A DNA stretch of 64,000 nt from a bacterium (lineage in GTDB: Bacteria; Desulfobacterota; Binatia; HRBIN30; CADEER01), in contig JAUIGL010000005.1 in assembly GCA_030430165.1 (NCBI GenBank), positions 104,001 to 168,000 of the forward strand. The letters run 5' to 3'. The notes beneath the pieces were generated by a model. The model had not been told where the DNA came from, did not search any database, and worked only from the letters and a program-made list of their open reading frames with translations. Shown here in pieces: positions 1-7,673 of the stretch. Position 1 is the stretch's first letter. Each line of letters begins with the position of its first letter. The translations under genes and the position numbers were made by a program.

Positions 1-1
1 G

Positions 2-469
2 GTCTTGGCCAACAAGCGCAACGTGCGCGAGCTCGAGCACCAGAGGCGCGTGGTCGAGGAGAAGCGCAAGCGGGTCGCGGCGACTGCGCAAGAGGTCGCG
101 GATCGCATGGGCAAGGTCGAGCTGCTGTTCACGGCCCGCGCCGGCGACGGCGGCAAGCTGTTCGGCTCGATTACCAATCAGGATATCGAGAAAGAGCTTC
201 GCGAGAAGGGGTTCGACGTCGATCGCCGCCGGATCAAGCTGGACGATCCGATCAAGTCGGTCGGCGACCACAAGGTCACGGTGACTCTGGCGGCCGGAGT
301 GCCGTGCGAGATCAGCGTTCAGGTCGCGGCGCTGGACGAGCCGAAGGACGAGACCGAGCCCGAGTCCGCCGAGGCTTCCGATGGCAGCGCCGAGCAGGCC
401 GCCGGCGAAGCGGCCGTCGATGCGGAGCCTGCCTCCGATTCGGCGGACGGCGATTCGCAACCGGTCTGA
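2..469 (+). CDS. rplI: 50S ribosomal protein L9, C-terminal part (5' partial)
   Basis: L9 is a large-subunit ribosomal protein. The frame is open from base 2, and the first visible residues (VLANKRN) belong to the long connecting helix, so the N-terminal rRNA-binding domain lies left of the window. The motif GKLFGSIT opens the C-terminal domain and is typical of L9. After the domain ends (about visible residue 110) comes an acidic Ala/Glu/Asp/Ser-rich tail of roughly 45 residues, which E. coli L9 lacks. The TTG at base 5 is an internal Leu codon, not a start. The gene runs convergently toward the next one, with a hairpin between them. Confidence 0.93.
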   Translation, partial: VLANKRNVRELEHQRRVVEEKRKRVAATAQEVADRMGKVELLFTARAGDGGKLFGSITNQDIEKELREKGFDVDRRRIKLDDPIKSVGDHKVTVTLAAGVPCEISVQVAALDEPKDETEPESAEASDGSAEQAAGEAAVDAEPASDSADGDSQPV

Positions 470-477
470 CGATTCAC

Positions 478-503
478 CGAGAGAGCACTTCGGTGCTCTC
501 TCG
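478..503. terminator. UUCG hairpin between convergent genes
   Basis: This is a perfect 11-bp stem (478-488 with 493-503) closed by the stable TTCG tetraloop. It lies 9 bases past the rplI stop and 17 bases from the end of the facing gene, so it could serve both strands. There is no T-tract, so termination may not be purely intrinsic. Confidence 0.6.
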
Positions 504-519
504 CCGTGCCGCCCGGCGA

Positions 520-2013
520 CTACTCGCCGGCCTCCAACACCGGTGGGCTGCCGGGTAGTGTGCCGCGGTTGCGTAGCAGCTTGAGCGGCACGTCCGCTCG
601 CCGCGGATCGTACAGCACCAGATCGACGCGTCCGTCGCCGTCGAAGTCGCCGGAGCGGATCTCGCCGCTCTTGCCGACGTCCTGGCGAGCAACCCGCTTG
701 TCGTAGGCGTATTTCTCGCCGCCGAGGTAGACCTCGATCTGCTCGCCATCGCCGGAGGTGACGAGATCGCGGGCTCCGTCGCCGTTCAGGTCGGCCCCGA
801 AGTACGGAATGAACCCGGTGGCGGAAAAGGTCTCGAAGCTGACCGGAAGACTCAGGTCCAGCTTCACCCAGGGGCGTTGATCGAAGGGGTGTGCTTCGCC
901 CGCCCGATAGATTGCGATGTCGGTGTCGACCGACTGCGTGAGCAGCATCTCGACGAGCTCCATCGCGCTGAACGGGGTCGTCACCTCGACCAGCTCGGGA
1001 CGCTTGTCGCCGGCGATGTCGAGCAGCGTCAGAGTGCCGCGCGCCGACAGCTCGAGTTGCTGGTCGGGTGTATCGAGGTTCCAGGTGCCGCCGCGGTTGG
1101 TGTGGATCGTCGCCGATGTCGTCGCATCGGTCAGCCCGCCGGTGACGCTGGTGACCATCAGGTCGGCGCGGTCGTCCCCGTCGAGGTCGCGGGCGACTGC
1201 GGTGGCGCCGCCGCTGCGCCGCACGTGATCGGCGGCGGTGACGCGCTGCAGCGGCAAAACGGCATCGGGCTTGGGGCCGAAGCTGTGGTCGGGGCGCTGG
1301 AGGAAAACGCGGACGCCGTGTCGCGTCGCGGTCACGATGTCGACGCGCGGATCGTCGTCGACGCGGCCGACCGATACGCGGTCCGGCGTGTAGTTGATCT
1401 CGATCGGGTTCTCGTTGAACGCCAGGCCGGGGTTCTCGAAGATGAAGTAGCTCGACACGCCGTCCGTCTCGAGCTGACCGCGAACCTCACCGCTCGGCGA
1501 CAACACGGCAACCTGGCCGAACTGTTGGACGATCAGGAAGCTGCTGCCGTCGCCGTCGGTGTGGAGGATGGGCACGCGCGCGACCATGCGCTCTTCGTCG
1601 CGCGGGGCGATGGTGCCGAGTCCGGGCACGGCGATGGCGCGGCTGGTCGCCGTGCCGTTGGCGAGGGAGACCACCAGCAAGTCGCGCTGGCGCATCAGCA
1701 GCAGCTCGACGCCGGGCTCGCCGTCGAGATCGCCAACGTCGTAGATCGCGGCTCCTTCGGGAATCTTCAGGTCGGTGGACGCACCGCCACCGGCGAGGTC
1801 GGAGTGCAGGCGCATGGTCCGCGTGTCGTTGGGGGGAACTCCCGCGACCACGATCTGGAGCAGATCGGTCTTGGAGTCGCCATCGAAGTCGGCAATCTCC
1901 GCGGCGACGGTTCGCCCCCGCGTCGCGAGCTCACGCAGCGCGAAGTGCTCCGTGGCGAAAGCGCCACTGGCGAAGAGGGCGATGGGGATGCAGAGGCGAA
2001 GAGCTCGGTTCAT
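520..2013 (-). CDS. Secreted FG-GAP/VCBS-repeat protein
   Basis: This is an exported beta-propeller-like protein of 497 residues. The N-terminus is a classical signal peptide (MNRALRL, hydrophobic core, AFA cleavage site before residue 22). Several calcium-loop FG-GAP motifs follow: ADFDGDSKTDL, GDLDGEPGVEL, DLDGDDRADL, DLNGDGARDL and GDFDGDGRVDL. In this family these loops bind Ca and form blades of integrin-alpha-like propellers, usually on cell-surface or periplasmic proteins. No catalytic domain is visible and the ligand is unknown. The gene stands alone, convergent with rplI. Confidence 0.85.
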   Translation of the reverse strand: MNRALRLCIPIALFASGAFATEHFALRELATRGRTVAAEIADFDGDSKTDLLQIVVAGVPPNDTRTMRLHSDLAGGGASTDLKIPEGAAIYDVGDLDGEPGVELLLMRQRDLLVVSLANGTATSRAIAVPGLGTIAPRDEERMVARVPILHTDGDGSSFLIVQQFGQVAVLSPSGEVRGQLETDGVSSYFIFENPGLAFNENPIEINYTPDRVSVGRVDDDPRVDIVTATRHGVRVFLQRPDHSFGPKPDAVLPLQRVTAADHVRRSGGATAVARDLDGDDRADLMVTSVTGGLTDATTSATIHTNRGGTWNLDTPDQQLELSARGTLTLLDIAGDKRPELVEVTTPFSAMELVEMLLTQSVDTDIAIYRAGEAHPFDQRPWVKLDLSLPVSFETFSATGFIPYFGADLNGDGARDLVTSGDGEQIEVYLGGEKYAYDKRVARQDVGKSGEIRSGDFDGDGRVDLVLYDPRRADVPLKLLRNRGTLPGSPPVLEAGE

Positions 2014-2098
2014 CGCGCGTGTCTGGCTCCGTCTCGCCGGCCGCCGTTCATGCCGCGGAAACCGATGACGCGGCCTGGGCGCGGCGCACGCGGCGACC

Positions 2099-2563
2099 TC
2101 AGTAGGCGCCGCCGAGCTTGGTGTGATCCCAGCTCGTGTACTTCTTCGGCGTGAACTTCATGACGATTCGCTTACCGGCCATCTTGCGCATGCCGTCGTC
2201 GACGTTTTCGATCGTCGCGCCGGTGTTCTTGCCGGTCACTTTCTTCAGGGTGTCGAGGACCACCTCGACGTCGTCGACGATCTCGACGTCGCCGCGAATC
2301 AGCACGCCCTTGAGCACATCGTAGGTCGTGCCCGACTCCATGTGCAGGGCGGCCTTGGAATCGCGGCGCAGGTTGGCGACCTTCTGCGACTTGCGGTAGG
2401 TCGTCATCCAGACGACGTCGTCCGGGTCGGTGTAGAACCACATTGCCACCGCGTGCGGGTAGCCGTCCTTGCCGTTGGTCACCAGGGTCGCGGTCTTGGC
2501 TTCGGCAGCAAAAGCGCGACGCTCGTCGTCGGTCATCTTGATCAGGTCTCTGCGACTCGGCAT
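2099..2563 (-). CDS. Pyridoxamine 5'-phosphate oxidase-like split-barrel protein
   Basis: This 154-residue protein has the split-barrel flavin/F420-binding fold of the PPOX-like family. The N-terminal ATLVTNGKDGYPHAVAMWF stretch, followed by VWMTTYRKSQKVANLRRD, is the usual cofactor- and substrate-binding layout of small oxidoreductases of this group. The substrate cannot be told from sequence, and F420, FMN or heme use are all possible. A good Shine-Dalgarno (GGGAGGAG, 2575-2582 read leftward) supports the start at 2563. It lies downstream of the mgtE pair in the same direction, separated by 61 bases. Confidence 0.75.
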   Translation of the reverse strand: MPSRRDLIKMTDDERRAFAAEAKTATLVTNGKDGYPHAVAMWFYTDPDDVVWMTTYRKSQKVANLRRDSKAALHMESGTTYDVLKGVLIRGDVEIVDDVEVVLDTLKKVTGKNTGATIENVDDGMRKMAGKRIVMKFTPKKYTSWDHTKLGGAY

Positions 2564-2624
2564 CTCGTGTTCTCCTCCCGTGGACGTTCTATCTGGCTCT
2601 CCCGCTTCGCGCGAGACCTGCGTT

Positions 2625-3938
2625 TCACAGCATCGACATGAGGGCAGTGGCGATTCCGAGGAAGCTGAAGAAGCCGGCGACGTCGGTAACGGTGGTCAGA
2701 ATGATGGAAGAAGACTGAGCGGGGTCTTGTCGCAGCGCCACCAGGATCATCGGGATCGAAGCTCCGGCTAGCCCGGCCAGCGTCATCGAGATCACCATCG
2801 AAATTCCGATCACCAACGCCAGCCCGGTCGAATCGCTCCAGAAGTAGACGGCGATCGAAGTCGTCAGGGCGACGGCGACACCGTTGCCGGCGCCGGCCAG
2901 CATCTCCTTGGTGGCTACCTTGTACCAGTGCCGGGTGCGGATCTCGCGCAGTGCCAATCCGCGCATGGTGACGGCAAGCGCCTGTGCGCCGGTGTTGCCC
3001 GATTGGCCGGCGACGACCGGCAGGAGGATCGCCAGTGCGGTGACCTTGGCGATGGTGTCCTCGAAGAGGCCGACCACGGCGGCGGCGAGGAAGGCGGTGA
3101 CCAGGTTGACCTCGAGCCAGGGGAGCCGCTTGCGAATCGCGAACAGCGGCGGTGACAGGGCGCGTTCGTCGTCGCTCGCCCCGACCATCGTCACGGCGCT
3201 GGCCGTCGCGCCTTCCTGTGCCGCCTGGACGATCTCGCGCTGGCGCAGGACGCCGATCAGTCGGCCCTCGAAATCGACTACCGGCAAGCTCGCAACCCGA
3301 TGTGTCTCGAACGATTCCACCACTTCGTCGCGCGAAGACACCGCTTGCACGTGCACCGGGACTCCGCGCGACAGTTGGGACAAGGTCGTCGCGTCGTCGG
3401 CGAGGACGACGTCCTGCAGCGACACGGCGCCGAACAGCTTGCCGTCTTCGGCTACGAGAAAAATGTCCTGCACCCGCTTGTCGCGGAATCGTTTGAGCCG
3501 GCGCACCACGTCACCGACGGTCGCCTCTGGGCGGAAGGTCGTCACCCTCGGATCCATGAGGGAGCCGGCGGTGTCGTGCGGGTACTTCGCAAGTGCCCGC
3601 AGCTCGGCGGCGATCGCTTCGTCGAGGACCGCCAGGCAGCGGTCGCGTTCCTCCGGGTCGAGCCGCGCCAGCAGGGCGGTGACCCGGTTGAGGTCGAGTG
3701 TCGAGACGATGCCGCGAAGGGTGTCGGGAGACAGCTTGGCGACGATGCGGGCGGCCCGGTCGGGTGTCAGATGGCGCAGCACGTTGGCGACGACGGAGGG
3801 GGGCTCTGCGTCGAGGATCGCAGCCGATTCACCGTCGTCGGCAGTTTCCATGAGCCGCGCCGCTTGCTCGGGTAGCTCGGCGAGCGCGATCGCGGCGATG
3901 TGGTGTTGCGCTTCCTCCCGCAACTCGTCGGCGGTCAT
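2625..3938 (-). CDS. mgtE: Magnesium transporter MgtE
   Basis: This is an inner-membrane Mg2+ channel/transporter of 437 residues with the full family layout: MgtE_N superhelical domain (about 1-125), a CBS pair (about 130-250, beginning after TAGSLMDPRV) and five membrane helices (about 280-437). The pore helices carry the conserved GQSGNTGAQALAV stretch and TTVTDVAGFFSFLG, which holds the Asp that binds Mg in the pore of known MgtE structures. The CBS and N domains sense cytosolic Mg and close the pore. A longer open frame continues to 4148, but the homologous start is the ATG at 3938, which overlaps the stop of the upstream partner as ATGA. Confidence 0.93.
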   Translation of the reverse strand: MTADELREEAQHHIAAIALAELPEQAARLMETADDGESAAILDAEPPSVVANVLRHLTPDRAARIVAKLSPDTLRGIVSTLDLNRVTALLARLDPEERDRCLAVLDEAIAAELRALAKYPHDTAGSLMDPRVTTFRPEATVGDVVRRLKRFRDKRVQDIFLVAEDGKLFGAVSLQDVVLADDATTLSQLSRGVPVHVQAVSSRDEVVESFETHRVASLPVVDFEGRLIGVLRQREIVQAAQEGATASAVTMVGASDDERALSPPLFAIRKRLPWLEVNLVTAFLAAAVVGLFEDTIAKVTALAILLPVVAGQSGNTGAQALAVTMRGLALREIRTRHWYKVATKEMLAGAGNGVAVALTTSIAVYFWSDSTGLALVIGISMVISMTLAGLAGASIPMILVALRQDPAQSSSIILTTVTDVAGFFSFLGIATALMSML

Positions 3939-4759
3939 TGCATGCCCTTTCTTCCGGTCGCTCCCAACGCTTCGATCAAACCCGCAGCCGCCGAGGAGAA
4001 CAGCTCTCCCAGTGCCTCCGCGGCATCGGTGTCGGCTTGAGCTCGGCCGAACAGTTCCTGCTCGAGTCGGCGCAACGTGCGGTAGCGCACCGCTCCGAGA
4101 TAGCGGTGTTGGTCGTCGACCACCGGGATCGAGTGGACTCGCTTCCACCCCGGGTGGCCGACGATGCGTGATCGGTCGGCGCTGGCTTCGAGAAAGACGG
4201 GGTCACCGATCATGATGTCCGCCAGTGTCTCACTCGACGACTGCAGCAGTAGCTCGCGGAGATTGACTACGCCGACCAGCGATTGCCGGCGGTCGACGAC
4301 GTAGAGATTGTAGCGGGCGCGATCGGGCTCGTCGCGAATTCGGCTCAGGGTTTCGTCAATGCTGAGGTCCGAGGCCAGAGCCATCACCGTCGGGTCCATC
4401 AGCGCACCCGCCGTGTTCTCGGGAAAGTCGAGCAGGCGCCGGATGTCGTCGGCGATGGCCGGCTCGATGTGGGCGAACACCTCGCTCCGCCGTTCCGCCG
4501 TCAGGCCCCTCGCCAGGCGGGCGGCGACGTCTGGCTCGAGCACCGCCAGTACCGCAGCCGCCTCTGGCGGAGCCAACGCCGCCAGGACCGCATCGGCCGA
4601 CGGCGGTGAAAACGTCTCGATTGCCGCTGCCGCCGCGGTCGGGGCGACCGCGCCGAGGAGGGCCGCGGCGTGGGGCGGTGAAAGGCCTTCCAAGGCTCGG
4701 GCAGCGCGCAGCGGACGAAGACGGACGAGCTCCTCGGAGAGTTGGGATCGCAGAACCAT
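3935..4759 (-). CDS. Soluble MgtE_N-CBS protein (MgtE lacking the channel domain)
   Basis: This 274-residue protein repeats only the cytosolic half of MgtE: an Ala-rich MgtE_N-like superhelix (about 1-125, ending with FPENTAGALMDP) and a CBS pair (about 130-235). No membrane segment follows, and the C-terminal 40 residues are Ala/Glu-rich. It is the first gene of the pair and overlaps mgtE by 4 nt (ATGA), so both are probably made together. Inferred role: a regulatory subunit that could sense Mg or a nucleotide and bind to, or compete with, the cytosolic domain of the neighbouring channel. A decayed full-length mgtE is less likely, since the frame is clean and ends exactly at the mgtE start. 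Confidence 0.8.
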   Translation of the reverse strand: MVLRSQLSEELVRLRPLRAARALEGLSPPHAAALLGAVAPTAAAAAIETFSPPSADAVLAALAPPEAAAVLAVLEPDVAARLARGLTAERRSEVFAHIEPAIADDIRRLLDFPENTAGALMDPTVMALASDLSIDETLSRIRDEPDRARYNLYVVDRRQSLVGVVNLRELLLQSSSETLADIMIGDPVFLEASADRSRIVGHPGWKRVHSIPVVDDQHRYLGAVRYRTLRRLEQELFGRAQADTDAAEALGELFSSAAAGLIEALGATGRKGMQ

Positions 4760-4831
4760 GCAGCATCATACTATATGAGCCACAATGGCCGACAGGATGA
4801 GCCGATATCATGAGCCGTGGCGGGTCGCGGC

Positions 4832-5650
4832 ATGAACGGAATCTCTTTGGATCACTGGCGCCAGGTAGTGGTGGTGGAGTTTTCCGAGCTCGGCGCCCAA
4901 ATTGCCGCGTGGTTGCCGAACGTCGTCGGCGCTCTGCTGATTCTCGTTATTGGCTGGGGGCTTGCGCGCTTGCTCGCCGCCGTGGCGCGACGCGCCCTGC
5001 GCGGGATCGGGCTCGATCGGCTGGGTTCCCGGCATCGGGTTTCCGAACGCGTCGGCCTCGAGGTCTCGTTGTCGGATGCGGTTGCGCGGCTGGCGTTCTG
5101 GTCGGTGATGCTGGTCTTCGCACTGGCGGCGGTACAGGCGCTCGGGGTCGCAGCGGTGACGTCGATGACCGACCGGCTGTTCGGCTTCTTGCCGAACCTG
5201 ATCGGCGCGGCGGTGACCGCGTTGTTGGGCACTCTACTGGCTCGCTTCGTCGGCAGCGTGACGACTTCGGCGGCGATCGCCTCGGGAATTTCGAGTGGCC
5301 CGCGTATCGGCTTTGCGGTTCAGCTACTCGGTGTGGGGCTGGTGGCCGCTGTGACCCTCGAGCAACTCGGCTTGGCGACCAACATTCTCGTCATCCCGCT
5401 GACCGCCGCACTCACCGTCGGCGGGCTCGCCGTCGGCCTGGCGCTGGCCCTCGGCGCGCGCCCGGTCGTCACCCACATTCTCGCCGGCCACTTCCTCAAG
5501 CAGTCGCTGCCGCGGGACACGTTCATCGAGATCGACGGCGAGCGCGGGGTGGTCGAGCGGGTCGGTGCCGTCGACACGCTCTTGCGCAACGGCGACAAGC
5601 GGTGGAGCGTGCCGAATGCCTATCTGATGGAGCGGGTGATCAAGCGCTGA
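4832..5650 (+). CDS. MscS-like mechanosensitive channel family protein with conserved TM helices
   Basis: This inner-membrane protein of about 272 residues has four to five hydrophobic helices (about 28-50, 85-105, 120-150, 165-180, 190-215) in the repeat pattern of the conserved TM helix family related to MscS. A short beta domain follows (DTFIEIDGERGVVERVGAVD...VPNAYL) that matches the start of the MscS beta domain. It is short and lacks the large cytosolic vestibule of MscS, so channel gating by tension is an inference. The ATG at 4832 is preferred over a GTG at 4817. It is divergent from the mgtE pair and shares a 72-bp intergenic region with it. Confidence 0.7.
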   Translation: MNGISLDHWRQVVVVEFSELGAQIAAWLPNVVGALLILVIGWGLARLLAAVARRALRGIGLDRLGSRHRVSERVGLEVSLSDAVARLAFWSVMLVFALAAVQALGVAAVTSMTDRLFGFLPNLIGAAVTALLGTLLARFVGSVTTSAAIASGISSGPRIGFAVQLLGVGLVAAVTLEQLGLATNILVIPLTAALTVGGLAVGLALALGARPVVTHILAGHFLKQSLPRDTFIEIDGERGVVERVGAVDTLLRNGDKRWSVPNAYLMERVIKR

Positions 5651-5656
5651 GCCGCT

Positions 5657-5782
5657 CCCTCGATACGCGCTTCGCGCTACTCGGGATGTGCGGTGTGGCG
5701 CCGAAAAGCCGGTCTTCCGTCGTTCCCGAGTAGCCCAACGGGCGTATCGAGGGCCTGTTTCCCCGCTACTCGGGATGTGCGG
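5657..5782. repeat. REP-like nested palindrome with a duplicated arm
   Basis: Outer arms 5657-5667 and 5743-5753 (ccctcgatacg / cgtatcgaggg) and inner arms 5677-5686 and 5724-5733 (ctactcggga / tcccgagtag) are perfect inverted repeats. The sequence at 5675-5693 (cgctactcgggatgtgcgg) recurs exactly at 5764-5782. The whole lies between convergent genes. This is the layout of a REP/BIME-type intergenic element, and a termination or mRNA-stability role is possible. Confidence 0.65.
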
Positions 5783-5807
5783 CGCGGATGGAAGCCCCGC
5801 GTTCGGC

Positions 5808-6125
5808 CTAGCTGGCGCAGTCGATGCACTGGCGGGCGTACGGAAGCGCGCCGAGACGCCCGGTGGAGATTTGCTCGCCGCAGCTCTCGCACTCGCCGTA
5901 TGTGCCCTCTTCGATGCGAGTCAGGGCGGCGCGAATCTGAGAGATTTCTTCGAGGCCTCCCTCGTCGAGCTGGGTGAGGACTTCGTCGTTCTCCATCTCC
6001 TGCGCGCGCTCCTGTGAATCGTGGTCGCGTTCTCTGCGCAGGCTGTTCTCGACCTTGTCGGTGCGGCGCTGGAGAGCCTCGAGCCGGGCGCGGAGCTGTT
6101 CTGCAATCTCTTGATGATCGGGCAT
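5808..6125 (-). CDS. DksA/TraR-type zinc-finger protein
   Basis: This small protein of 105 residues has an N-terminal coiled coil rich in Glu/Arg (about 5-65) and a C4 zinc finger (CESCGEQI...RQCIDC) at the C-terminus. That is the plan of DksA/TraR proteins, which enter the RNA polymerase secondary channel and modulate transcription with ppGpp. The segment between the two halves (GTYGECESCG) is the most conserved part of the family. The open frame extends to 7190 but overlaps a clear sulfatase gene there, so the ATG at 6125 is the true start. No gene or clear signal was seen in 6126-6377. Confidence 0.85.
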   Translation of the reverse strand: MPDHQEIAEQLRARLEALQRRTDKVENSLRRERDHDSQERAQEMENDEVLTQLDEGGLEEISQIRAALTRIEEGTYGECESCGEQISTGRLGALPYARQCIDCAS

Positions 6126-6377
6126 TCTGGGTTCTCCGTGTTTGGATGCAACGTAAGGGAGCTTATGCCGAAAGCGAGCTACGTGCCAAACACGTCTGCC
6201 GTTGCTCCCCAGCCGGTTCAGGCGGTGTCTTCTCGAGCCCCGGAATCGCCCTGCTCTCCAGGGCAGACCGATCGGCGGTAGCTTCCGATGGGACGTGCGC
6301 GTCGGCGCGGCGGACCACGGACGCGGGCGCGTCGGCCTCTTGAGGTTTCGCGCAGGTTGTGGGACAGCCCTCACTGC

Positions 6378-7673
6378 ATGCGATTCTGGTGCCGAGTCTC
6401 CTTTATCGGGGTACTCCTGCTCGGGCAGGCGTGCACAGAGGCACCCCCAACCGCGCGAAATGTCATTCTGCTGTCGGTCGATACGCTGCGGGCGGACCGG
6501 CTCGGTTGCTATGGCTACGGGCGGCCAACCAGCCCTCAGATCGATGGAATCGCCGCGCGCGGCGTCCGCTTCGAGCGAGCGTTCGCCGGGTCCTCGTGGA
6601 CACTTCCCACCCACATGTCGATGCTCACCGGTCTGCCACCGGGTCAGCATCGAGTGAACGGCCGCAAGAACGAGCTTTCGCCGCAGATCCCGACGATGGC
6701 GGAAATTCTCGGGCGTGCGGGTTTTCGCACGCACGCGGTGACCTGCGACGGCTTCGTCGGTACCGGATGGGGTCTCGAACGCGGGTTCGGGGTGTACGAT
6801 GCCCGGCTCCGTTCGGTGAGCCAGGTTCTGGACGCCGGCCGATCCTTCATCGCGGGCTTGGCCGATGACGAGCGCTACTTCCTTTTTCTGCACACGTACT
6901 CGGTGCACAGTCCCTACAACCCCAAGAAAGCAAGCCGTACCAAATTCGTGCGCCATCCGGAGGACCACTTCAAGGGAGCGAGGACGCGTCCGCTCTTCAA
7001 CGCGAGCAAGCTGACACAGAGGCAGATCGGGTACTTGTCCGACCTCTACGATGCGACCATCAGCGAGTCCGATGCCGCGATCGGCGAGTTCTTCGCCTGG
7101 TTGGAGGAGCGGGGCGCCCTGCGAGACACCGTGTTCATACTGGTTTCCGATCACGGGGAGGAGTTTGGCGAGCACGGCAGGCTCGGTCACGGCAAGAATC
7201 TGTACGTCGAGACGTTGCGCGTTCCGCTGATCATCGTCGCGCCGGGTTTCGAGCCGGCCGTAGTCGAAGGGCGAACGGCGCTCAGCGACTTGATGCCGAC
7301 ATCGCTCGAGCTCCTCGGCGTCGACGGCCCGGAGGTGTCGGGCCAGTCACTGCTCGCACCGATGCGTTCGGCCGAGGAGCTGCCCGAGCGCGAGATGCTG
7401 GGAATCCTCGAGCTCAAAGACAAAGGGCGGAGCTTGCTGCGCGATCGCTACCACCTGGTCGTCGGCAACGGCGACGAGCGCGCCCTGTTCGACCTCGCGG
7501 CGGACCCCGAAGAGAAGTCGCCGCTGGCCGATCCGGCTGTGTTGCAGCGAATGAGCGAGTCGATGAAGCGTCTGTTTGAACGGGCCGAGGTGGGTCCGTC
7601 GAAAGAAGCCGTGCGGCTGTCGCCCGAGGTCATCGAACGCCTGCGCGCCTTGGGCTACGAGAACGATTCTTGA
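6378..7673 (+). CDS. Sulfatase-superfamily lipoprotein with Thr at the nucleophile position
   Basis: This is a predicted lipoprotein (431 residues; signal MRFWCRVSFIGVLLLGQAC, lipid Cys about 19) of the alkaline phosphatase/sulfatase superfamily. The metal motif SVDTLRADRLG (Asp35) and the second metal site SDHGEEFGEHGRLGHGK are intact. The nucleophile motif reads TLPTHMSMLTG with Thr75 where true sulfatases have Cys or Ser that becomes formylglycine. Proteins of this SWTLPTH type may instead be phosphoester hydrolases or phosphotransferases, so the substrate is open. The ATG at 6378 fits the signal peptide; an upstream ATG at 6288 gives a basic, unlikely N-terminus. The stop overlaps the TTG start of the next gene. 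Confidence 0.8.
   Translation: MRFWCRVSFIGVLLLGQACTEAPPTARNVILLSVDTLRADRLGCYGYGRPTSPQIDGIAARGVRFERAFAGSSWTLPTHMSMLTGLPPGQHRVNGRKNELSPQIPTMAEILGRAGFRTHAVTCDGFVGTGWGLERGFGVYDARLRSVSQVLDAGRSFIAGLADDERYFLFLHTYSVHSPYNPKKASRTKFVRHPEDHFKGARTRPLFNASKLTQRQIGYLSDLYDATISESDAAIGEFFAWLEERGALRDTVFILVSDHGEEFGEHGRLGHGKNLYVETLRVPLIIVAPGFEPAVVEGRTALSDLMPTSLELLGVDGPEVSGQSLLAPMRSAEELPEREMLGILELKDKGRSLLRDRYHLVVGNGDERALFDLAADPEEKSPLADPAVLQRMSESMKRLFERAEVGPSKEAVRLSPEVIERLRALGYENDS

Noticed and set aside
4764-4775. A promoter for the mgtE pair in the AT-rich patch (TATGAT/TATAGT on the minus strand)
   Set aside because: Good -10 matches but no -35 at 16-18 nt, and the start would be almost at the ATG; too weak to list.
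5808-7190. A 460-residue protein containing the DksA-like domain
   Set aside because: The upstream part overlaps the sulfatase gene antisense and is not conserved-looking; only the last 105 residues form the known family.
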